Positions 44,337-57,158 of a DNA stretch of 64,000 nucleotides are shown here, piece after piece (position 1 is the stretch's first letter; every line of letters starts with the position of its first letter). Source of the stretch: Myxococcales bacterium (GTDB lineage: Bacteria; Myxococcota; B64-G9); contig JAAZNF010000086.1 of NCBI GenBank assembly GCA_012798435.1, positions 1 through 64,000 of the forward strand, read 5' to 3'. Position numbers and translations under genes: made by a program. The notes under the pieces are model-generated. The model was not told the DNA's origin, made no database searches, and saw only the letters and a program-made list of their open reading frames with translations.

Positions 44337-44350
44337 GGATTCGAGAATCC
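44337..44350. terminator. Short inverted repeat after the GH57 gene
   Basis: GGATTC-GA-GAATCC forms a 6-bp stem with a two-base loop, about 22 nt downstream of the stop of the minus-strand glycosidase gene. There is no T-tract, and a two-base loop is strained, so this is a weak candidate only. Confidence 0.2.
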
Positions 44351-44371
44351 GCTCACACGCCAGCAACGAGG

Positions 44372-46834
44372 TTACTTCTTGGGCGGGGCCAGGCGCTCGC
44401 GTTGGGTGTCGGTGTTCAGGTTGAGATAGTCGGCGATGTTCAGCAGCACCTCGGCGTTGGCCCGTCCGCCGACGCCGTTCTGTAGCAGCCGGTCCAGCAG
44501 GCGCGGCAGCGCATCGGCCAGCAGGTCCTGCAGCCCCGCCTCGTCCACGTCGAGTTGGGCCGCGCGGGCGCTCTGGAGCAGCCGGATGAAGCGCTCGCCC
44601 TCCTCGGGCTGCGGATGCGCGATCAGCGACTTCAGGAGCTCCCGCAGTCGCCCGCCCATGCGCGTGCTGGCGAAGCGCTTGTCCGGCGCCGCACCCAGCG
44701 CGGTGAGCAGGGCGGCCATCTCCACCGCGGCGTCCAGCTCCTCCCCGCCGATGGCTCGCTCCACCGCCCGGTCGAAGCGTTGTCCCCCGGCGTAGGAGGC
44801 GAGCAGCCGAAGCTCGCGGGGGAGCTGCACCCCGAACACCGACAGGGTGCGGATCAGGCCCTCGTGGCGCGAGAATGCCTGCTCGTAGAGATCCGAGAGC
44901 TCGGTGAGCAGCGGTTGCAGCCGGGCCTCGATGACCCGGTCGCGCAGCTCGAGGTCCATCTCGTGCAGGCCGAAGCCGAAGGCGAAGTTGGTGCGCTCCA
45001 GGCGGCAGGCCTCGCCGAAGCCGTCCCGCTCCACCTCCGAGAGCAAACGGCCGAGGTCGGGCGGCTCTTCCTGGGGATGGTAGGGCCGCACGAAGGCCCG
45101 CAGGCGCAGCGCCCCGGCCACGATCAGCACCGTGTCGAAGGTCCCGCTGCCGCCGGTGAGCCGGCTGGTCACCGTGAGCCGGCACGAGCGCGCCTGCAGC
45201 TCGCCGCGCTGCTCGCTGCCGCTCTCGTGCACCTGGACGCGGTAGCGGTACACCGTGCGCACCGCGGGCAAGGGCGCGATGAGCCCCTCGAACATGTGGT
45301 GGGCGGCGATCTTCTCGCGCGACAGCATCTGCGGCACGACGCGCCGCTCCAGGATGTCGAGGCCGGTGCCCTCGCTGCCGATGTTGCTGCGGGCGGAGGC
45401 GAGCTCCTTGCGGAAGGCCTCGCCCATGGGCCGCTCGGTCACCCGCTCGGCGAGCTGCAGGGCGCGCAGGGCGTAGCGCAGGTTGGCGATGGTCTCGATG
45501 CCCGAGATGTCGGAGAAAAACCAGCCGCAGGAGGTGTACATCAGCATGCCGTAGCGTTGCATGTGCATCAGGCGGAAGACCTCGGCCCGCTCCGCGTCGT
45601 CCAGGGCGCGCGCGGCGTGGAGCTTGAGGAAGCGGTCCGCCGCTCCCAGCGGCCGGTTCAGCACCACCGGCAAGAAATCGTCGCGGGCGGCCCACGGCTC
45701 CTTGAGCAGCCCGCGCGCCTCGGACTCGAACAGCGCGTCCAGCTCGTCCCGCAGCCGGTCCAGCGCCCGGCGCAACGGGGCGCGCCAGGTCTGGTTCCAG
45801 CCCGCCGGCCCGCCGGTGGTGCAGCCGCAGTCTTCCTTCCAGCGGCCCACGCCGTGGGCGCAGCTCCAGGCCGTCCCCTCGCCGCCCTTCAGCTCCACCT
45901 CGTACTCGGGCGGGTGATCCGCAAGGAAGCGGCCGGGGTTGGTAAAGGAGATCCCGCGCGCCGGGGCCTCGCGGGTGGCCAGGTAGGCCAGGCACATGTC
46001 CCCGAAGGGCTCGTGGTGGCCGTAGCTTTCACCGTCGGTGCAGCAGAACACCAGCCGGTCCGGCCCCGGGGGCGCCTCTTCGGCCGCCGCCTGGAGGCGG
46101 TCGGCGAACAGCGAGGCGTTGCGCAGCAGGTGCTCGAAGGCCACCGCCCGGCTGAGCCCGGCGTGGTAGAAGAACACCCCGATGTCGCCGGCCGGGGTGC
46201 GGCACAGGTAGGGGCGGTGGGTGGGGATGTCGCCGCCGCTCACGTCCCGCCAGCGATCACCCCCCCGGTTACGTATGCGTGCCGCCTGGGATGGCGCCAG
46301 CAGCACGAACTTCATCCCCGCGCGGGCCAGATCGGAGAGCACCTCCAGGTTGGCCGCCGTCTCCGGTAGCCACATGGCCTCGGCCTCGCGGCCGAAGCGC
46401 GAGCGGAAGTCCGCGAGCCCCCACTGGATCTGGGTCCAGCGGTCCCGCGGCGTGGCCAGCGGCAGGATCATGTGGTTGTAGGCCTGGGCCATGGCGTTGC
46501 CGTGCCCGCGTTCGGCGCGGCTCTGCGCGTCCGCTTCCACGATGCGGCGCAGCGTGTCGGGGTCGTGCTCCTCCAGGTGGGAGAGCAGGGTGGGCCCGAA
46601 GTTGAAGGACAGGTGGCGGTAGTTGTTGACCAGCTCGAGCACCCGCCCGCGGGCGTCCAGCACCCGACTGCGGGAGTTGGGGCGGTAGCACTCGGCGGTG
46701 ATGCGCTCGTTCCAATCGTGGAACGGCGCGGCCGAGTCCTGGCGCTCGATCACCCCGGTCCAGGGGTTCTCGCGCGGAGGCTGGTAGAAGTGGCCGTGGA
46801 TGATGACCTGGAAGCGATGAAAGGGTCCAGACAT
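44372..46834 (-). CDS. Glycoside hydrolase family 57 protein (DUF3536 type)
   Basis: An 820-residue protein. The N-terminal 300 residues carry GH57 features: HGHFYQPPRENPW (first conserved motif), MWLPETAANLEVL (around the catalytic glutamate of this family), and CTDGESYGHHEPFGD (the later aspartate-bearing motif). The second half has the helical DUF3536 domain that follows the GH57 barrel in many bacterial alpha-glucan enzymes. It would act on glycogen or maltodextrin in the cytoplasm; there is no signal peptide. ATG 46834 is used because the preceding codons are antisense to the divergent promoter region. Confidence 0.87.
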   Translation of the reverse strand: MSGPFHRFQVIIHGHFYQPPRENPWTGVIERQDSAAPFHDWNERITAECYRPNSRSRVLDARGRVLELVNNYRHLSFNFGPTLLSHLEEHDPDTLRRIVEADAQSRAERGHGNAMAQAYNHMILPLATPRDRWTQIQWGLADFRSRFGREAEAMWLPETAANLEVLSDLARAGMKFVLLAPSQAARIRNRGGDRWRDVSGGDIPTHRPYLCRTPAGDIGVFFYHAGLSRAVAFEHLLRNASLFADRLQAAAEEAPPGPDRLVFCCTDGESYGHHEPFGDMCLAYLATREAPARGISFTNPGRFLADHPPEYEVELKGGEGTAWSCAHGVGRWKEDCGCTTGGPAGWNQTWRAPLRRALDRLRDELDALFESEARGLLKEPWAARDDFLPVVLNRPLGAADRFLKLHAARALDDAERAEVFRLMHMQRYGMLMYTSCGWFFSDISGIETIANLRYALRALQLAERVTERPMGEAFRKELASARSNIGSEGTGLDILERRVVPQMLSREKIAAHHMFEGLIAPLPAVRTVYRYRVQVHESGSEQRGELQARSCRLTVTSRLTGGSGTFDTVLIVAGALRLRAFVRPYHPQEEPPDLGRLLSEVERDGFGEACRLERTNFAFGFGLHEMDLELRDRVIEARLQPLLTELSDLYEQAFSRHEGLIRTLSVFGVQLPRELRLLASYAGGQRFDRAVERAIGGEELDAAVEMAALLTALGAAPDKRFASTRMGGRLRELLKSLIAHPQPEEGERFIRLLQSARAAQLDVDEAGLQDLLADALPRLLDRLLQNGVGGRANAEVLLNIADYLNLNTDTQRERLAPPKK

Positions 46835-47028
46835 GCGGCGCACTGTACCCGATGCGCCGGGCCGGGTAAAGGCCGAATTTTGCGATTTTTTGCCTTTGTG
46901 GCCATTTTCGCGGGAGGCTTGCTCCATTCGGACTCGGGGACCTCGCGTCTTGGAGGCGAGCGGATTCTATGGATCTTCATGGAATTGTTGCTTGCCCTCG
47001 GTGGCGCGGCCTGGCATTCTCGCGAGCC

Positions 47029-50319
<3,291 letters not shown>

Positions 50320-50438
50320 ATCAATTCACGGCATCCGCATCTCTTCGCTCGCGCGGGCGGGCGCCATCTGGCGCTTGTGCCGTCCGGGATCGCATGGTAT
50401 ATGCTGCGCTCTGCGCGAGATCCCGCGCGGGGACTTGC

Positions 50439-51308
50439 ATGGACGAAGATCGAAAAGAACTGCTCGCCATCGCGCGGCTCGCCCGCGCGGCGCTGGCCTT
50501 CCAGGCCGAGGCCGGCATCACCACCTTCGCCCGCGCGAAGGGCGTACCGGCCGCGCCTTCCGCGCCCGGGGCGAAGGCCGCCGCGGTTCGTGCGGCCCCG
50601 CGCCCGCCGCCGCCCGCCCCGGAGGGAGACTCCGTGCGTGTGGCCCCGGCGGCCGCTGCCGTCCAGACCACCTTGTTCGGCCCGCCGCCCACCGAACGTT
50701 CCGCTCCATCGAGCCCGCCGGCCCCGACGCGGGAGGATCTGTCCCCGGCCGAGGCGCAGGCCCGGCTCGAGGCGCTCCGCGCCGAGATCGGCGACTGTAA
50801 GCGCTGCCGGCTGCACGAGCGGCGGCGCAACCTGGTGTTCGGCGAGGGGGCCGCCCGGGCCCGGCTGCTCTTCGCCGGCGAGGGCCCCGGAGAGGAAGAG
50901 GACAAGACCGGCCGGCCGTTCGTGGGTCGGGCCGGGCAGCTCCTCGACAAGATGATCGCCGCCATGGGGCTGCGCCGCGAAGAGGTCTACATCTGCAACG
51001 TGGTCAAGTGCCGGCCGCCCGGCAACCGCACCCCCGAGAACGACGAGATGCGCACCTGCGGGCAATTCCTGGCGCGGCAGATCCGCATCATCGCCCCGCG
51101 CCACATCGTGTGCCTGGGCGCCACCGCGGCGAAGTACCTGCTCTCCACCGATCAACCCATGGGGCGGCTGCGGGGGCGCTTCTTCACCACCCCCGACGGC
51201 GATCGGGTGATGCCCACCTACCACCCGGCCTACCTGCTCAGAAACCCCTCGGCCAAGAAGCAGGTGTGGGAAGACCTGCAGAAGGTCATGGCCGAGATGA
51301 GGGAGTAA
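50439..51308 (+). CDS. Uracil-DNA glycosylase, family 4
   Basis: A 289-residue DNA-repair enzyme that removes uracil from DNA and carries a 4Fe-4S cluster. The catalytic domain (about 110-289) shows DCKRCRLHERR (cluster cysteines), GEGPGEEEDKTGRPFVGRAGQLLD (uracil-binding motif A region), YICNVVKCRPPGNRTPENDE, and the later TYHPAYLLR. Residues 25-95 are an Ala/Pro/Arg-rich insert not found in typical family-4 enzymes and probably disordered. It is followed 2 nt later by the NfeD gene in the same direction. Confidence 0.9.
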   Translation: MDEDRKELLAIARLARAALAFQAEAGITTFARAKGVPAAPSAPGAKAAAVRAAPRPPPPAPEGDSVRVAPAAAAVQTTLFGPPPTERSAPSSPPAPTREDLSPAEAQARLEALRAEIGDCKRCRLHERRRNLVFGEGAARARLLFAGEGPGEEEDKTGRPFVGRAGQLLDKMIAAMGLRREEVYICNVVKCRPPGNRTPENDEMRTCGQFLARQIRIIAPRHIVCLGATAAKYLLSTDQPMGRLRGRFFTTPDGDRVMPTYHPAYLLRNPSAKKQVWEDLQKVMAEMRE

Positions 51309-51310
51309 CC

Positions 51311-52705
51311 ATGCTCTGGCTGCGAAGACGGCGGTGCTGGATTCAAGGGACGTTCGCGGTTCTGGCCGCTTCCTGGCTGGTGCTGTTCGGCCTGGCGGCC
51401 GTGTCCGGCGAGGGCGGTGGCGGCGTGGACGTGGTCACCATCGACGGCACCATCAACTCGGGCTCGGCGGGCTACCTGCTCTCGGCCATCGAGCAGGCCG
51501 AGGCCGACGGCGCCGAGTGCCTGGTGGTGGAGCTGGACACCCCTGGCGGGGCGCTGAAAGACACCGAGGACATGGTGAAGCGCATGCTGTCGGCCAAGGT
51601 GCCGGTGGTGGTGTTCGTGTGGCCCAAGGCGGCCCAGGCGGCCTCGGCCGGCACCTTCATTACCATGGCCGCCCACGTGGCCGTCATGGCCCCCGGCACC
51701 CGCATCGGGGCCGCCCACCCAGTGTCGTTGCCGCTGTTCCCCGGCCAGGGCGACGAGGATCAGAACAAGAAGCCGGCCGAAGGCGAGCAGAAGGACATCA
51801 TGATGGAGAAGGTGGAGAACGACACCGTCTCCCTCATCCTGGGCATCGCCAAGGAGCGTGGCCGCAACGAGAAGTGGGCCGAGGACGCGGTGAGAAAGTC
51901 CTTCTCCATCACCGCCGACGTGGCGCTGGCCGAGAAGGTCATCGACCTCATCGCCGAGGATCTGCCCGACCTCCTCGAGAAGATCGACGGGCGCGAGGTT
52001 CGGCTCGCCAAGGACCGCACGGTCACGCTCAAGACCCGCGGCGCGCGCGTCCGCCGCATCGAGATGAGCCTCAAGCAAAAGCTGCTCAACTTCCTGGCCG
52101 ACCCCAACATCCTGATGGTGCTCTTCTCCCTGGGCGGCCTGGGGATCCTGATGGAGTTCTACCACCCCGGGACCATCTTCCCCGGGGCGGTGGGAGCCGT
52201 CTGTCTGCTGCTCGCCTTCACCTCCATGCAGGTGATCCCCATCCGGGCGGGCGGCTTGTTGCTGATGCTGGTCGGCATCGGCCTCTTCGTCGCGGAGGTG
52301 TACGTGAGCGCCTATGGACTCTTGGGAATCGCGGGGGCGGTGCTGTTCGCGTTGGGCGGGGTGCTGCTGGTCGATCCCGCCTCGCAGAAGAACCCCTACT
52401 ACATCGAGCCGGGGTTCTCGGTCGATCTCTCGGTCATTCTCCCGCTCACCATCGCGGTGGCGGCCATCTTCCTCTACATCGGTTACTTCGTCATCCGTGC
52501 CCAGCGGCGCCGTATCGTCACCGGCGAGGAGGGCATGCTCGGGCTCACCGGCGAGGCCCGCTCGGAGGTGAATTCGCGCGAGGGCCGGGTCTTCGTGCGC
52601 GGCGAGATCTGGATGGCGCGCGCGGCGGAACCGATCCCGGCCGGGAGCAAGGTCCGGGTGGTCAAGATCGAGGGGCTGCTCCTTCACGTGATAAAGGCGG
52701 ACTGA
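51311..52705 (+). CDS. NfeD-type membrane serine protease (ClpP-class)
   Basis: A 464-residue protein: signal anchor, ClpP/S49-like domain (about 35-230) with the catalytic serine in QAASAGTF, several membrane helices (about 255-400), and a C-terminal small beta (OB-like) domain. This is the long form of NfeD, which cleaves the C-terminus of stomatin-like proteins. The gene for such a protein follows, so the classic NfeD/slipin pair is present. Three residues form the Ser-Lys dyad; the lysine is not certain from sequence alone. Confidence 0.9.
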   Translation: MLWLRRRRCWIQGTFAVLAASWLVLFGLAAVSGEGGGGVDVVTIDGTINSGSAGYLLSAIEQAEADGAECLVVELDTPGGALKDTEDMVKRMLSAKVPVVVFVWPKAAQAASAGTFITMAAHVAVMAPGTRIGAAHPVSLPLFPGQGDEDQNKKPAEGEQKDIMMEKVENDTVSLILGIAKERGRNEKWAEDAVRKSFSITADVALAEKVIDLIAEDLPDLLEKIDGREVRLAKDRTVTLKTRGARVRRIEMSLKQKLLNFLADPNILMVLFSLGGLGILMEFYHPGTIFPGAVGAVCLLLAFTSMQVIPIRAGGLLLMLVGIGLFVAEVYVSAYGLLGIAGAVLFALGGVLLVDPASQKNPYYIEPGFSVDLSVILPLTIAVAAIFLYIGYFVIRAQRRRIVTGEEGMLGLTGEARSEVNSREGRVFVRGEIWMARAAEPIPAGSKVRVVKIEGLLLHVIKAD

Positions 52706-52860
52706 ACGGCCCCCGCGGATTTCTATTGTATGTGCCTGATAAACGTGCTTCGTGTGCGAATAGTTCTGTTGGCGCGACCGACCGCGGGGCCAAGTGAGCC
52801 AGCGCGTGCGGGTGGCGGCCGCGGGCCGCGCAAGACGCAAATCAATCCAAGGAGGTGACC

Positions 52861-53610
52861 ATGTACGGCTGGCTGATCCCGGTGGGAATCTTCGTCCTGT
52901 TCATCCTGATGGGCCTGCGCACCCTGTACGAGTACCAGCGCGGGGTGGTGTTCCGCCTGGGCAAGTACGTGGGCATGCGCAACCCGGGCCTGCAGTTCAT
53001 CATCCCCTTCATCGATCAGATGGTGAAGGTGGACCTGCGCACCATGGCCCGCGACGTGCCGCCCCAGGACCTCATCACCAAGGACAACGTCACGGTGCAG
53101 GTGAACGCGGTGGTGTTCATGCGCGTGGTGAGCGCCGAGAAGGCGGTGCTGGAGGTCGACAACTACATGTACAACACCAGCCAGCTGGCCCAGACCACCC
53201 TGCGCTCGGTGCTGGGTCAGGTGGTGCTCGACGACCTGCTCACCAAGCGCGAGGAGCTCAACGACAAGTTGCAGATGATCCTGGACGCCGACACCGACCC
53301 CTGGGGCGTGAAGGTCTCCAAGGTCGAGATCAAGCACGTCGATCTGCCGCAGGAGATGCAGCGGGCCATGGCCAAGCAGGCCGAGGCCGAGCGCGAGCGC
53401 CGCGCCAAGGTGATCCACGCCGACGGCGAGTACCAGGCCTCGCAGAAGCTGGCCGAGGCGGCCCAGATCATCCAGAAGGAGCCGGCCGCCATCCAGCTCC
53501 GCTACCTGCAGACGCTCACCGAGATCTCCACCGAGAACAGCTCGACCATCGTGTTCCCGGTGCCGGTGGACTTCCTGCGTTCGCTCATCTCCACCAAGAA
53601 AGACGCCTGA
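52861..53610 (+). CDS. Slipin (SPFH/stomatin-like) protein
   Basis: A 249-residue SPFH protein with an N-terminal membrane hairpin ([18 protein letters not shown]) and the PHB domain ([47 protein letters not shown]), ending in a coiled coil and QLRYLQTL. It follows the NfeD gene and is its likely substrate. AAGGAGG is 5 nt before ATG 52861. Such pairs help keep membrane microdomains in order. Confidence 0.93.
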   Translation: MYGWLIPVGIFVLFILMGLRTLYEYQRGVVFRLGKYVGMRNPGLQFIIPFIDQMVKVDLRTMARDVPPQDLITKDNVTVQVNAVVFMRVVSAEKAVLEVDNYMYNTSQLAQTTLRSVLGQVVLDDLLTKREELNDKLQMILDADTDPWGVKVSKVEIKHVDLPQEMQRAMAKQAEAERERRAKVIHADGEYQASQKLAEAAQIIQKEPAAIQLRYLQTLTEISTENSSTIVFPVPVDFLRSLISTKKDA

Positions 53611-53765
53611 GGCGAGGCTGCGGCGAGGGCCTTCTTCGCCTCGCCGGTCGCCGAGCCGCCGCCCAACCCGCCGTCGCCCGTCCACCCGTGACGGATTGGC
53701 GAGCTGGACGTTTCCGAGCGTGGGTTGACCATGGTCCCCGGGCGCAAACGGCCGCAGCGGATGGG

Positions 53766-54905
53766 CTAGAGGAAGTCTCCAGCGTAGAGTCGCTCCACGA
53801 ACTCGCGCCAGGGAACGATCTCGATCCCTTCCAGCCGGCGGGGCTGGCGTTCCTGGCAGACGACCAGCCGATGTCGGACCGATTGCTCCTCATGGAGTGC
53901 TTTCAGGCCCCGCAGGTCGCCCTCGTGGACTCGCGCTCCGGCCTTGACCTCGATGGCCGCTTTCATCTCGCCGAGAATGAAATCGACCTCGAACCCGGAG
54001 GCAGTGCGCCAGAAAGAGACTGGCAGATCCGGATGCCGGTACCGGCAAAAGTTCATGATCTCCAGGAGCAGGTAGTGCTCGAAGCTCTTTCCAAAGTCGG
54101 CGCTTCCCGGAACCGGTCGGCGCCCGGCCAGGTAGTTGGCCACGCCCACATCGAACAAGTAGAACTTCTCGGTCTGGATCAGTCGCCGCCGCCGCGCCCG
54201 GGTCCACGGGCGCAGACGAAACCCGAGCAGGGTGTCTTCGAGGACCTCGAAGTAGCCTTTCACCGCCTTTAGCGAATTCCCTGTCTCTCGAGCCACGTTC
54301 GTGTAGTTGATGAGTTCGGCGTTGGTCAGTGCGGCGACTCGGAGAAATTCGGAAAAGGCGGGCAGGTTCCGGGTGGCTCCCTCCGCGGCGATCTCTTCCT
54401 TCAGGTAATCGGCGACGTAAGCGCGAAGATCCTCTTCGGGCCTTTCGGACAAGAAGTGCGGAGGGAGCAGGCCGGCCGAAAGCGCGCGCTCCAGATCGAA
54501 ACTTTCGACCTCCATGCAAGAGAGCGGTCCCAGCTCGCGGCGCCAGGCCCGACCCGCCAGCAGGTTGGCGTGGCCGCGGCGGAGCTTGCGGGTGCTCGAC
54601 CCGGTGAGCAGGAAGGAAGCCTTCTGGTTTTCGATCAGCCAGTGCACTTCGTCGAGCAACGCCGGGACTTTCTGAATCTCATCGATGATCACGCGCTGAC
54701 CGCGAAAGCGCTCACGCAGCAGGGAAGGGCGGGCGGCATACTCCGCAAAGACGTCTGTTTGAAGAAGGTCGATGATCCAATCTCCTGGCCGAGAAAAAGT
54801 GTTTCGAATGAAGAAGGTCTTGCCCGTCTTTCTCGGCCCCCAAAGAAATGCAGAACGGTTCTTTGGCAATTCGAGATTCAGCAATCTTCTGATAATCTTC
54901 ACCAC
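53766..54905 (-). CDS. AAA+ ATPase with DUF4143 domain
   Basis: A 379-residue protein starting at GTG GTG. Walker A GPRKTGKT (about 24-31), Walker B VIIDEIQKV, and a sensor LLTGSSTRKL form an AAA_14-type ATPase; the C-terminal DUF4143 part contains FEVDFILGEMKAAIEVKAG, resembling a PD-(D/E)xK nuclease core. Such genes occur sporadically and spread between genomes; roles in regulation, defence or toxin-like behaviour have been suggested, none proven. GC content is lower than in its neighbours and an AT-rich stretch lies upstream, consistent with transfer. A 14-bp palindrome sits just before the start. Confidence 0.88.
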   Translation of the reverse strand: MVKIIRRLLNLELPKNRSAFLWGPRKTGKTFFIRNTFSRPGDWIIDLLQTDVFAEYAARPSLLRERFRGQRVIIDEIQKVPALLDEVHWLIENQKASFLLTGSSTRKLRRGHANLLAGRAWRRELGPLSCMEVESFDLERALSAGLLPPHFLSERPEEDLRAYVADYLKEEIAAEGATRNLPAFSEFLRVAALTNAELINYTNVARETGNSLKAVKGYFEVLEDTLLGFRLRPWTRARRRRLIQTEKFYLFDVGVANYLAGRRPVPGSADFGKSFEHYLLLEIMNFCRYRHPDLPVSFWRTASGFEVDFILGEMKAAIEVKAGARVHEGDLRGLKALHEEQSVRHRLVVCQERQPRRLEGIEIVPWREFVERLYAGDFL

Positions 54906-54913
54906 GGGTTCTT

Positions 54914-54927
54914 TTTATCATGATAAA
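54914..54927. promoter_or_regulatory. 14-bp palindrome before the AAA+/DUF4143 gene
   Basis: TTTATCATGATAAA is perfectly self-complementary and lies 9 nt before the GTG start, inside an AT-rich leader. It could be a repressor site that would also mask the ribosome-binding area. Confidence 0.45.
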
Positions 54928-55040
54928 TATAAAACTCGAAGTATTTTTGATAACGCATGGATGCCTGATTGTGGACTTCTCATTCGCCCAACGCGACATT
55001 CGATAGATTGAAAATAATATCGTGTTTGCGGGTCGTTCGC

Positions 55041-56102
55041 TCAGGCGGGATCGGGGTAGAGCCGCGACCGGCCGTCCCGGCCGCGCAGCATGGCGCCCCG
55101 CCGGGTGCGGCGCACCAGCGCGTCCGGCTCGAGCGGCACCTTTCCCCCTGCGCCGGGGAGATCGGCGACGAACTGTGGCAGGCACAGCCCCGAGGCGCTG
55201 GCGCGCAACTCGCGGACGATGCGGCGCGCGCGCCCGAGCGGAACCTGGAAGTGCGTCGTCCCGCGGGCGCGATCGAGCGAGAAGAGGTAATAGGGCTTGA
55301 CGCCGCACGAGACCAGCGCCTCGCCCAGCGCGCGCAGCGCGCCCGCCGAGTCGTTCACCCCGCGCAGCAACACCGCCTGGTTGAGCAGCGGGATGCCGCC
55401 CTCGAGCAGGCGCCGCAGGGCCGCGCGCACCTCGGGGAAGAGCTCGCACTCGTGGTTGAAGTGCGTGACCAGCCACAACGGCCGGTGGCGGCCGAGCAGC
55501 CGCACCAGCGCCGGGGTGATCCGCGCGGGAGTGGCGAGCGGCATGCGGGTGTGGACACGGACGATCTCGATCCCCGGCCGGGCGCGCGCGGCGCAAAGAA
55601 ACTGCGCGAGGCGCGCGTCCGAGAGCGACAGCGGCTCGCCCCCGCTCAATATCACCTCGCGCACGCCGGGCAGGCGGCGCACGGCCCGGGCCAGAGCGGC
55701 TGGCGTGGCCACGTCGGGGGACGCGCCCCAGCGGCGCTTGCGGTTGCAGTGGCGGCAGTGGATGGGGCAGTCGGCGGCCACCAGCGCAAGCAATCGGTCG
55801 GCAAAGCGCCGGACGAGCCCCGGCCCCACCCGGAAGCGCTCCTCGTCCAGCGGATCGGGCGGCCCCGCGTCGTCGAGCTCGGCGCGGTCGGGCAAGAACT
55901 GCCGGCACAGCGGGTGAGCCGGGTCCTCTAGCGGCAGCCGGCGCGAAAGGTAGGTGGTCAAGCGGAAGGGATAGGCCCGGGCCGCGGCCGCATCCCATAC
56001 TTGCGTCCGCCCGCGCCGGTTCTCGTGGTCCGACGGCCGGGCGCTTCCGGGGCGTGCCTTCTTTCGTGGCCGGGGCCTGTGGGTTGGATCGGGTACGCTC
56101 AT
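55041..56102 (-). CDS. KamA-family radical SAM enzyme (lysine 2,3-aminomutase-like)
   Basis: A 353-residue enzyme with the radical-SAM cluster motif CPIHCRHCNRKR (about 110-121), GGEPL (about 155-159), and PYYLFSLDRARGT. Lysine 2,3-aminomutases and EpmB-type proteins, which convert alpha- to beta-lysine (for EF-P modification or osmolytes), share this layout. It is shorter than classic KamA and lacks its long tail, closer to EpmB length. The N-terminal 35 residues are basic and low complexity. No EF-P genes are near. Confidence 0.85.
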   Translation of the reverse strand: MSVPDPTHRPRPRKKARPGSARPSDHENRRGRTQVWDAAAARAYPFRLTTYLSRRLPLEDPAHPLCRQFLPDRAELDDAGPPDPLDEERFRVGPGLVRRFADRLLALVAADCPIHCRHCNRKRRWGASPDVATPAALARAVRRLPGVREVILSGGEPLSLSDARLAQFLCAARARPGIEIVRVHTRMPLATPARITPALVRLLGRHRPLWLVTHFNHECELFPEVRAALRRLLEGGIPLLNQAVLLRGVNDSAGALRALGEALVSCGVKPYYLFSLDRARGTTHFQVPLGRARRIVRELRASASGLCLPQFVADLPGAGGKVPLEPDALVRRTRRGAMLRGRDGRSRLYPDPA

Positions 56103-56138
56103 GAAAGCCGGGGTTGGCGGCGGCGCGGGTCGCGTGGC

Positions 56139-57158
56139 TCAGAAGCGGTACACCGCCCCCAGGCCGATCTCGCCGCCGAGCTGCAAGAAGTCCTGGTTGC
56201 CCGCGGCGAAGAACTGGGAGAACACCATGGCGCCCTGGATGACGAAGCCGAAGCGCTGCCAGGGGTTGAGCTCCAGGCCGGCCACCAGGTTGACGTTGAA
56301 CGCGCCGGCCAGCTCCTCGAGCTGCAAGAGCGATACCCCGACGCCCAGGCCCAGGAAGGGAGTGAGCCAGGGACGCACGAAGCGGACCTTGGCCCCGACG
56401 GTGACCGGCAGGAACCAGGCCTCGAAGGCCTTGCCCTCCTCCGTCTGCGAGCCTTCGGTGCGGCCGTTGAAGCCCAGGCGCGTTCCGACCTGGAGGAACA
56501 GAAGCAGCCAATCGCGGAGGAACACGTTCAGCTCGGCCTGGAGCATGAAGTTGAAGCTCTCCAGGTCCCCCGCGCCCTCCGAGTAGTCGCTGGCGCTGAC
56601 CCCGGCCAGCACCAGGGCGGCCATGATCGGCGAGAAGGTGGCCCGCGAGGAGAGCCCCAGCGTGGCGCGGATCTCGGCCGCCACGTCCAGCACCGCCTGG
56701 ATCTGGTCCTCGCCCTTGTCGAGGCCGGCGCTACGGCTGGCGCGCCCGATGGTGGCGGCGCGCTCCACGTCCACCGCCGCGGCGCTCACCACCACCCGGT
56801 CGCCCACCCGGCCCACGCTGCCCCACACCAGGACGCCGCCGGTCAAGGCGCGGGCGTGATCGGCCACGCAGCGCGGATCCTCCGGCGGGCAGCCCAGCAG
56901 GGCCTGCATCTCCTCGAGGTTCAGGATGCGGGCCAGGTCCGACTTGCCGACGAGCTCGATCTGCCCGCCCTCGGCCAGACCTGACAAGAACACCCCGGTG
57001 AGCGTGGAGGCCGTGCCCTCGGGCACACCCTGCGGCTGAAGGTCCAGCACCGCCACCTTGCGACCCTGCAGGGGGGATGGCGCGGGGGCGGCCTCCTCGG
57101 CCTCGGACGGGTTGGCGCAGCACAGCACGGCGACGCCCAGCAGAATCGCTGTTTTCAT
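56139..57158 (-). CDS. Secreted protein: FlgO/TolB-N-like domain joined to outer-membrane beta-barrel
   Basis: A 339-residue exported protein (signal MKTAILLGVAVLCCANPSEA). Residues 33-150 (GRKVAVLDLQPQGV ... SDLARILNLEEMQALLGC ... ARALTGGVLVWGSVGRVGDRVVV) follow the pattern of CsgG/FlgO/TolB-N type nucleotide-fold-like periplasmic domains. The second half has repeated amphipathic strands and ends LGAVYRF with a terminal aromatic, indicating a beta-barrel. The barrel is smaller than a porin. Function unknown; the combination recalls lipoprotein-assisted envelope assembly. Confidence 0.7.
   Translation of the reverse strand: MKTAILLGVAVLCCANPSEAEEAAPAPSPLQGRKVAVLDLQPQGVPEGTASTLTGVFLSGLAEGGQIELVGKSDLARILNLEEMQALLGCPPEDPRCVADHARALTGGVLVWGSVGRVGDRVVVSAAAVDVERAATIGRASRSAGLDKGEDQIQAVLDVAAEIRATLGLSSRATFSPIMAALVLAGVSASDYSEGAGDLESFNFMLQAELNVFLRDWLLLFLQVGTRLGFNGRTEGSQTEEGKAFEAWFLPVTVGAKVRFVRPWLTPFLGLGVGVSLLQLEELAGAFNVNLVAGLELNPWQRFGFVIQGAMVFSQFFAAGNQDFLQLGGEIGLGAVYRF

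Noticed and set aside
44120-44371. A possible tRNA or small gene after the dipeptidase
   Set aside because: No cloverleaf, anticodon loop or coding pattern can be made from this 252-bp gap; only a 6-bp inverted repeat is visible.
46969-47028. An ATG start 20 codons before the kinase's GTG
   Set aside because: The codons between have low third-position GC (GAT CTT CAT GGA ATT...), unlike the gene, and neither start has a strong ribosome-binding site; the GTG fits better.
53611-53645. A terminator after the slipin gene (GGCGAGG ... CCTCGCC)
   Set aside because: The arms pair over 7 bp, but the loop is 21 nt, an alternative 5-bp pairing competes and there is no T-run.
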